This document shows, one piece after another, positions 7,351 to 11,923 of a stretch of DNA of 11,923 nt. The notes beneath the pieces are model-generated. The model saw nothing but the letters and a program-made list of their open reading frames with translations, did no database searches and was not told the DNA's origin. The position numbers were made by a program, and so were the translations under genes. Numbering within the stretch: position 1 is the stretch's first letter; each line of letters starts with the position of its first letter. This stretch comes from Actinomycetales bacterium (lineage in GTDB: Bacteria > Actinomycetota > Actinomycetes > Actinomycetales > Actinomycetaceae). The DNA lies in NCBI GenBank assembly GCA_022838965.1, contig JALHDK010000052.1:1-11923 (forward strand). Direction: 5' to 3'.

Positions 7351-8462
7351 TGTCGCACGGGCCCGAGGTGATGCAGCGCTGGGCACCCGTCCCGCCGCGC
7401 ACCCGGGTCACGTGGACCATGGAGGTGGTGGCGATCGCGCTCGGCCTCGTCGGGGCTCTCGCGATGCTCACCCTGATCGCCCAGATGGCCGGGGTGGCCG
7501 GGACGGCGCTGGCCGGGGTGCTGGCATTCCTGCCCCTGGTGGTGGTGCTCCTCGGGATCCGCTGGATCGACAAGTGGGAGCCCGAACCCCGTCCCACCCT
7601 GCTCGCCGCGTTCCTGTGGGGAGCCGGGGTGTCGACGTTCGTCTCGCTGGTGTTCAACACGACGTTCGCGGTCATCGCGGCCGAGAGCTCCCTCTCGCCG
7701 TTCGGCCAGCTCGTGCTGTCGACGGCGGTCGTCGCGCCCGTCGTCGAGGAGACGATGAAGGGACTCGGGGTCCTGGGGATCTTCCTGCTGCGCCGCCGCT
7801 CCTTCGACGGCCCGGTGGACGGCATCGTCTACGCGGCGACGGTCGCGGCCGGGTTCGCGTTCGTGGAGAACGTGCTCTATCTCGCCCAAAGCCCCGAGGC
7901 GCTCGCGGCGGTGTTCATCGGCCGCGCGGTGATGTCGCCCTTCGCCCACGCCGTGTTCACCGCCATGACCGGCATCATGCTCGGGCTCGCATCACGGCAG
8001 CATCAGCGCGGAGCCTGGCTGTGGCTCTTCCCGGTCGGCCTCCTGCTGGCCATCATGCTCCACGCGCTGTGGAACTTCTCCACGCTCTCGGGCAGTTACC
8101 TCTTCCTCTACTTCGCGTTGCAGGTGCCGATGTTCCTCGCCCTGGTCGGGCTGGTGTCCTGGCTGCGCTCCCGCGAGGCCGAGGTGATCCGGCGCCGGCT
8201 GGGGGAGTACGCGGCGGCCGGCTGGCTCAGTCCCCAGGAGGTCGCCATGGTGGCGTCCTTCAGCGAGCGACGGCGGGCCCGGGCGTGGGCGGCGCGGTAC
8301 GGCCGGGAGGCCGAGATGCTCCAGTTCCAGCGGCGGGCCACCGATCTGGCGTACGCCCGTGAGCGGGCGGCGTCCGGCCGGGTGCCGCCCACCGCGGCCG
8401 CCGAGCAGGTGCACGCGCTGGAACAGCTGACCCGATCGCGACGGGCCGCCGGCCTCATCTGA
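7350..8462 (+). CDS. PrsW-family intramembrane metalloprotease
   Basis: 370 residues from ATG 7350. Several transmembrane helices lie between about residues 25 and 280, followed by an Arg/Ala-rich cytoplasmic tail of about 90 residues. The family motifs are present: E133-E134-x-x-K137, FAFVEN with E173, H200 in SPFAHAVFT, and H238-ALW-N242. These glutamates and histidines are the presumed metal-binding active site. PrsW of Bacillus subtilis cleaves the anti-sigma factor RsiW; the substrate here is unknown and no sigma/anti-sigma pair is in the window. An ATG at 7317 abuts the previous stop and would add 11 residues. I prefer 7350 because of the leaderless promoter and the lack of a good ribosome site at either ATG. 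Confidence 0.88.
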   Translation: MSHGPEVMQRWAPVPPRTRVTWTMEVVAIALGLVGALAMLTLIAQMAGVAGTALAGVLAFLPLVVVLLGIRWIDKWEPEPRPTLLAAFLWGAGVSTFVSLVFNTTFAVIAAESSLSPFGQLVLSTAVVAPVVEETMKGLGVLGIFLLRRRSFDGPVDGIVYAATVAAGFAFVENVLYLAQSPEALAAVFIGRAVMSPFAHAVFTAMTGIMLGLASRQHQRGAWLWLFPVGLLLAIMLHALWNFSTLSGSYLFLYFALQVPMFLALVGLVSWLRSREAEVIRRRLGEYAAAGWLSPQEVAMVASFSERRRARAWAARYGREAEMLQFQRRATDLAYARERAASGRVPPTAAAEQVHALEQLTRSRRAAGLI

Positions 8463-8473
8463 TCATTCCCAAC

Positions 8474-8480
8474 GAGGAGG
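8474..8480 (+). promoter_or_regulatory. Strong ribosome binding site of pdxS
   Basis: GAGGAGG at 8474-8480 lies five bases before ATG 8486. It is the clearest Shine-Dalgarno sequence in the second half of the window and fixes the pdxS start. Most neighbours instead start on the stop codon of the gene before. Confidence 0.75.
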
Positions 8481-8485
8481 GACTC

Positions 8486-9376
8486 ATGGACAACACCCAG
8501 GCAGGCACCACCCGCGTCAAGCGCGGCATGGCGGAGATGCTGAAGGGTGGCGTGATCATGGACGTCGTCACGCCCGAGCAGGCGCGGATCGCCGAGGACG
8601 CCGGAGCGGTGGCCGTCATGGCGCTGGAACGGGTGCCCGCGGACATCCGCGCGCAGGGCGGGGTGGCCCGGATGTCGGACCCGGATCTGATCGACGGCAT
8701 CATCCAGGCCGTCTCGATCCCCGTGATGGCCAAGGCCCGGATCGGCCACTTCGTCGAGGCCCAGGTGCTGCAGGCCCTCGGGGTGGACTACATCGACGAG
8801 TCGGAGGTTCTCACGCCCGCCGACTACTCCCACCACATCGACAAGTGGCAGTTCACCGTCCCGTTCGTGTGCGGTGCCACCAACCTCGGGGAGGCGTTGC
8901 GCCGGATCACGGAGGGCGCGGCCATGATCCGGTCCAAGGGCGAGGCCGGGACCGGTGACGTCTCGAACGCGACCACCCACATGCGCACCCTCCGGGACGA
9001 GATCCGCCGGCTGACCTCCCTGCCCGAGGACGAGCTGTACCTCGCCGCCAAGGAGCTCGGCGCGCCCTACGACCTCGTCCGGGAGGTGGCGCGCACCGGC
9101 AAGCTGCCGGTGGTGCTCTTCACGGCTGGCGGGATCGCCACCCCGGCGGACGCCGCGATGATGATGCAGCTCGGCGCCGAGGGCGTGTTCGTGGGTTCCG
9201 GGATCTTCAAGTCCGGGGACCCCGCGAAGCGCGCGGCGGCGATCGTCAAGGCGACGACGTTCTTCGACGATCCCGGCGTCATCGCCGAGGTGTCGCGGGG
9301 CCTCGGCGAAGCGATGGTGGGCATCAACGTGGACGATGTCCCGGCGCCCCACCGGCTCGCCGAGCGCGGCTGGTGA
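8486..9376 (+). CDS. pdxS: Pyridoxal 5'-phosphate synthase, lyase subunit PdxS
   Basis: 296 residues, the normal family length. PdxS builds PLP from ribose 5-phosphate, glyceraldehyde 3-phosphate and ammonia supplied by PdxT. It forms a dodecamer that carries PdxT subunits. The two catalytic lysines are visible: K83 in VMAKARIGH and K151 in RSKGEAGTG, with D26 in IMDVVTPEQ. The phosphate-binding [19 protein letters not shown] and [10 protein letters not shown] segments are intact. A 23-nt gap with a strong ribosome site separates it from the protease gene. Its stop overlaps the NUDIX GTG start by four bases, so pdxS, the NUDIX gene and pdxT are likely one transcript. Confidence 0.97.
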   Translation: MDNTQAGTTRVKRGMAEMLKGGVIMDVVTPEQARIAEDAGAVAVMALERVPADIRAQGGVARMSDPDLIDGIIQAVSIPVMAKARIGHFVEAQVLQALGVDYIDESEVLTPADYSHHIDKWQFTVPFVCGATNLGEALRRITEGAAMIRSKGEAGTGDVSNATTHMRTLRDEIRRLTSLPEDELYLAAKELGAPYDLVREVARTGKLPVVLFTAGGIATPADAAMMMQLGAEGVFVGSGIFKSGDPAKRAAAIVKATTFFDDPGVIAEVSRGLGEAMVGINVDDVPAPHRLAERGW

Positions 9377-9906
9377 GCTACTTCTCCGACGAGTGGCTCC
9401 GCGGGGCCGACGGCATGCTCCACCGGCGCGGGGCGCGGGTGCTCGTGTTCGATGACGCCGGCCACCTGCTCCTGTTGCGCGGCCACGACATCGACGAGCC
9501 GGGCCGGCGCTGGTGGTTCACGCCCGGCGGCGGCATCCACGCGGAGGAGGACGCCCGGGCCGCCGCGGCGCGCGAGCTGGCCGAGGAGACCGGGGTGGTC
9601 GTGACCCCCGAGGCGCTTGTCGGACCGGTGGCCGAGCGGAGTGCGATCTTCGACTTCGCGCGCGAGTGGGTCCACCAGGACGAGGTGTTCTTCGTGGCCC
9701 GGGTCGCCGCGACGCCGCTCGTGGACCGCGGCTGGTCGGAGGTGGAGCGGCAGTTCCTGCTCGAGCTCCGGTGGGTGGCGGTGGAGCACATCGCCGGCCT
9801 CGAGGGGGAACTCTTCCCCGCCGAGCTCCCCGAGCTGGCGGCGGACCTCCAGCGCGGGTGGGACGGCCGGGTGCGGGAGCTGCGACGGGAGGACACGCGG
9901 CCGTGA
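9373..9906 (+). CDS. NUDIX hydrolase
   Basis: 177 residues with a perfect Nudix box spanning G53-V75: G-x5-E59-x7-R67-E68-L69-x-E71-E72-x-G74-V. The glutamates would hold the catalytic Mg2+. The domain starts near residue 20 ([17 protein letters not shown]) and runs to the C-terminus. The family hydrolyses nucleoside diphosphates linked to another group; the substrate cannot be read from the box. The GTG start shares GTGA with the pdxS stop, and its own stop overlaps the pdxT GTG by four bases. It therefore lies translationally coupled between the two PLP synthase subunits. A link to B6 metabolism is possible but unproven. Confidence 0.9.
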   Translation: MSYFSDEWLRGADGMLHRRGARVLVFDDAGHLLLLRGHDIDEPGRRWWFTPGGGIHAEEDARAAAARELAEETGVVVTPEALVGPVAERSAIFDFAREWVHQDEVFFVARVAATPLVDRGWSEVERQFLLELRWVAVEHIAGLEGELFPAELPELAADLQRGWDGRVRELRREDTRP

Positions 9907-10529
9907 GGACGACGATCGGGGTCCTGGCCCTCCAGGGCGACGTGCGGGAGCACGCGGCGGCCCTCGACGCCGTCGGGGCGCGGCCCGTCCCGGTGCGGCG
10001 ACCCGCCGAGCTGGAGGCCGTGGACGGTCTGGTGGTGCCCGGCGGCGAGTCCACCACCATGGACAAGCTGCTGCGCGCCTTCGGCCTCTTCGAGCCCCTG
10101 CGCGCCCGCATCGCCGACGGCCTGCCCGTCTTCGGGTCCTGTGCCGGCATGATCCTCCTCGCCGAGCGGGTGCTGGACGCCCCCGGCGACCAGCGGACCC
10201 TGGGGGGCATCGACATGACCGTGCGGCGCAACGCGTTCGGCCGCCAGGTCGACTCCTTCGAGGCCGATCTCACGGTCGAGGAGATCGGGCCGGAGAAGCT
10301 GCGGGCGGTGTTCATCCGTGCACCGTGGGTGGAGTCCGTGGGCCCGGGGGTGCGCGTGCTGGCGCGGCTCGCCACCGGACCGGGCGAGGGGGAGACGGCG
10401 GGTAGGATCGTGGCAGTGCGGCAAGGCGTCCTGCTGGCGACGTCGTTCCATCCCGAGCTGGGCGCGGACCATCGCGTGCACGCCCGTTTCGTGGAGATTG
10501 CTGCGGAATCGAGAACGAGGAGAACCTGA
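9903..10529 (+). CDS. pdxT: Pyridoxal 5'-phosphate synthase, glutaminase subunit PdxT
   Basis: A 208-residue class I glutamine amidotransferase that releases ammonia from glutamine and channels it to PdxS. The N-terminal [13 protein letters not shown] and the PGGEST oxyanion segment are present. The catalytic triad is C80 in GSCAGM with H183 and E185 in SFHPEL. The GTG start at 9903 overlaps the NUDIX stop by four bases, with GGGAGG at 9887-9892. The frame is open further upstream but that is shadow coding inside the NUDIX gene; IGVLALQGD at residues 5-13 is the true family N-terminus. The stop overlaps the yebC ATG by one base. Confidence 0.96.
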   Translation: MRTTIGVLALQGDVREHAAALDAVGARPVPVRRPAELEAVDGLVVPGGESTTMDKLLRAFGLFEPLRARIADGLPVFGSCAGMILLAERVLDAPGDQRTLGGIDMTVRRNAFGRQVDSFEADLTVEEIGPEKLRAVFIRAPWVESVGPGVRVLARLATGPGEGETAGRIVAVRQGVLLATSFHPELGADHRVHARFVEIAAESRTRRT

Positions 10530-11258
10530 TGTCCGGCCACTCGAAATGGGCGACCACGAAGCACAAGAAGGCCGTGATCGATGCGAAGCGCGGCAAGCTG
10601 TTCGCCCGCCTCATCAAGAACATCGAGGTCGCCGCGCGCACCGGCGGCGGTGACCCCGCCGGCAACCCCACCCTGTACGACGCCATCCAGAAGGCGAGGA
10701 AGAACTCCGTTCCCGCCGACAACATCGACCGGGCGGTCAAGCGGGGCTCCGGTGCCGAGGCCGGCGGCGCCGACTACCAGAGCATCATGTACGAGGGCTA
10801 CGGGCCCGGCGGCATCGCCGTGCTCGTCGAGTGCCTCACCGACAACCGCAACCGCGCCGCCTCCGAGGTGCGCGTCGCCTTCACCCGCAACGGCGGCTCC
10901 ATGGCCGACGCCGGCTCCGTCTCCTACCTCTTCTCCCGCAAGGGCGTGGTCGTCGTGCCGAAGGCCCCGGGGCTGACGGAGGATGACGTCCTCGCCGCCG
11001 TCCTCGACGCCCTTCGAGATCCGCTCGGAGGCGTCCGACGTCGTCGCCGTGCGGTCCGCCCTCCAGGCCGCGGGCATCGACTACGACTCCGCCGACGTCC
11101 AGTTCGTGGCCGCGACCGAGATCGAGGTCGACCTGGAGGGGGCGCGGCGGATCATGAAGCTGATCGACGCGCTCGAGGACTCGGACGACGTCCAGAACGT
11201 CTACGCCAACTTCACCGCCTCCGACGAGGTCCTCGCCGCGCTCGACGCCGAGGAATGA
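10529..11258 (+). pseudogene. yebC: yebC (YebC/TACO1 family), broken by an internal deletion and frameshift
   Basis: Bases 10529-11011 encode a normal YebC N-terminal part of 161 codons ([43 protein letters not shown]), ending at VLAAVLDA. The C-terminal part resumes in another frame at 11013 ([17 protein letters not shown] to ALDAEE, stop 11256-11258). Only one base (11012) separates the two, where relatives have about 11 residues including the conserved GAE(D/E)V stretch. A loss of about 32 nt, 33 minus one, explains both the gap and the shift. The pieces total 242 codons against the usual 250 or so. GAGGAG at 10517-10522 supports the ATG. YebC/TACO1 proteins are DNA-binding regulators or help ribosomes through proline stretches. 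This may be a real mutation or an assembly error. Confidence 0.85.
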
Positions 11259-11836
11259 TGCGCGTCCTCGGCGTCGACCCGGGCCTGACCCGCTGCGGGG
11301 TCGGCGTCGTGGAGGCGGGCCGGCCCCCGGTGCTGGTCGCCGTGGGCGTCATCCGGACCGACGCGGGGGAGTCGGCCGACACCCGGCTCCTGCGGATCGC
11401 GCTGGGGATCGAGGAGTGGCTCGACCGCCACCACCCCGACGTCGTCGCGATCGAGCGCGCCTTCGCCCAGCACAACGTGCCGACGGTGATGGGCGTGGCC
11501 CAGGTCGCCGGTCTCGCGATGGTTGCGGCGGCCCGGCGGGGCATCCCCGTCGGCCTGCACACGCCGTCGGAGGTGAAGGCGGCCGTCACGGGCTACGGCA
11601 AGGCCCCGAAGGGGCAGGTGCAGCACATGGTGGCGCGCGTGCTCGGCTTGGCCGAGGTGCCGCGGCCGGCCGACGCGGCGGACGCGCTGGCCCTCGCGAT
11701 CTGCCACTCGTGGCGGCTCGGCAGCCCGACGGCGCTCGGCGCGCCCACCCAGACCCCCGCGCAGCGACTGTGGGCGGAGGCGGAACGCGCGGCACGCCGG
11801 CCCTCGAACGCGTCGCGCGGCGACTACCTGCGCTAG
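11258..11836 (+). CDS. ruvC: Holliday junction endodeoxyribonuclease RuvC
   Basis: 192 residues, RNase H-like fold. A RuvC dimer nicks Holliday junctions symmetrically to resolve recombination intermediates, working with RuvAB. All four acidic catalytic residues are visible: D7 in [11 protein letters not shown]66 in [11 protein letters not shown], and D139 and D142 in [14 protein letters not shown]. An ATG at 11255 (ATGATG) is also possible and would overlap the yebC stop by four bases; 11258 gives the usual MRVLGVDPG start and a better distance from AGGA at 11251-11254. The same frame is open back into the N-terminal part of yebC because of the yebC frameshift. Confidence 0.95.
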   Translation: MRVLGVDPGLTRCGVGVVEAGRPPVLVAVGVIRTDAGESADTRLLRIALGIEEWLDRHHPDVVAIERAFAQHNVPTVMGVAQVAGLAMVAAARRGIPVGLHTPSEVKAAVTGYGKAPKGQVQHMVARVLGLAEVPRPADAADALALAICHSWRLGSPTALGAPTQTPAQRLWAEAERAARRPSNASRGDYLR

Positions 11837-11841
11837 CCTGC

Positions 11842-11857
11842 TCGTACACCTGTTCTA
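11842..11857. promoter_or_regulatory. Possible LexA/SOS box before ruvA
   Basis: TCGTAC-ACCT-GTTCTA matches the mycobacterial-type SOS consensus TCGAAC-N4-GTTCGA at 10 of 12 defined positions. A wider inverted repeat TCGTA/TACGA spans 11842-11860. The box lies in the 35-nt gap after the ruvC stop, just ahead of the ruvA ribosome site. ruv genes are classic SOS members, which makes a LexA role plausible. It is unproven, with one mismatch in each half-site. Confidence 0.45.
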
Positions 11858-11871
11858 CGAAGGAGGGGTCG

Positions 11872-11923
11872 GTGATCGCCTCGCTGCGCGGCACTGTCGC
11901 ATCCGTGGCGGTGGACCACGTCG
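11872..11923 (+). CDS. ruvA: Holliday junction branch migration protein RuvA (N-terminal fragment)
   Basis: Only the first 17 codons lie in the window: (M)IASLRGTVASVAVDHV, the typical RuvA start (MIAS-(x)-RG then VDHV). RuvA binds the four-way junction and recruits the RuvB motor. The GTG start at 11872 has a strong ribosome site, AAGGAGGGG at 11860-11868, and follows ruvC after a 35-nt gap. The gene runs off the end of the window, so nothing can be said about the rest. Confidence 0.88.
   Translation, partial: MIASLRGTVASVAVDHV

Noticed and set aside
10403..10408. TAGGAT -10-like hexamer inside pdxT as an internal promoter for yebC-ruvC
   Set aside because: The hexamer fits the TANNNT pattern, but no -35-like sequence lies 16-19 nt upstream and it is over 100 nt from the yebC start.
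11012..11013. Programmed ribosomal frameshift in yebC
   Set aside because: No convincing slippery heptamer or downstream pseudoknot was seen, and frameshifting would still leave out about 11 conserved residues; a deletion or assembly error fits better.

Overview
The window is very GC-rich, densely packed and almost entirely plus-strand. It looks like the core chromosome of an actinobacterium (Actinomycetota). The main evidence is the gene order: a tRNA Gly-Cys-Val cluster, then thrS, a HIT-family gene, phosphatidylinositol phosphate synthase, a PIM acyltransferase, pimA, pdxS, pdxT, yebC, ruvC and ruvA. From memory this matches the Mycobacterium tuberculosis Rv2614c-Rv2593c region and its Streptomyces counterparts. 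Phosphatidylinositol mannoside (PIM) synthesis is itself an actinobacterial trait. I cannot fix the genus or order from sequence alone.

Layout. Bases 1-520 hold a minus-strand tRNA-Val(CAC) diverging from a plus-strand tRNA-Gly(GCC)/tRNA-Cys(GCA)/tRNA-Val(GAC) run, which is closed by a strong intrinsic terminator. A DUF1295 membrane protein follows (537-1403). A promoter near 1418-1447 precedes a long chain of touching or overlapping genes: thrS, HIT (Ap4A phosphorylase-like), pgsA-type PIP synthase, PIM acyltransferase, pimA and a LemA-like one-TM protein. At 7313-7350 there is a well-formed promoter whose start point would fall on an ATG, so the PrsW-family intramembrane protease may be translated from a leaderless mRNA. 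The PLP synthase genes pdxS and pdxT follow with a NUDIX gene between them, then a broken yebC, ruvC and the first 52 bases of ruvA.

How the genes fit together. PIP synthase, the acyltransferase and PimA form the opening of the PI/PIM lipid pathway at the inner face of the plasma membrane. The HIT protein next to ThrRS could remove Ap4A, a known side product of aminoacyl-tRNA synthetases. PdxS and PdxT together make pyridoxal 5'-phosphate. RuvC and RuvA process Holliday junctions, and a LexA-like palindrome sits just before ruvA.

I found no mobile element, CRISPR array, toxin/defence cassette or undescribed multi-gene system. The most notable anomaly is yebC. It appears to have lost about 32 nt, including the conserved GAE(D/E)V stretch, which shifts the frame. 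By chance the shifted frame stays open into ruvC, giving a 435-codon YebC-RuvC fusion frame. Other points for a second look are the shortened ThrRS TGS domain, the possible leaderless prsW promoter, the SOS-like box and two interleaved perfect inverted repeats between the divergent tRNA genes.
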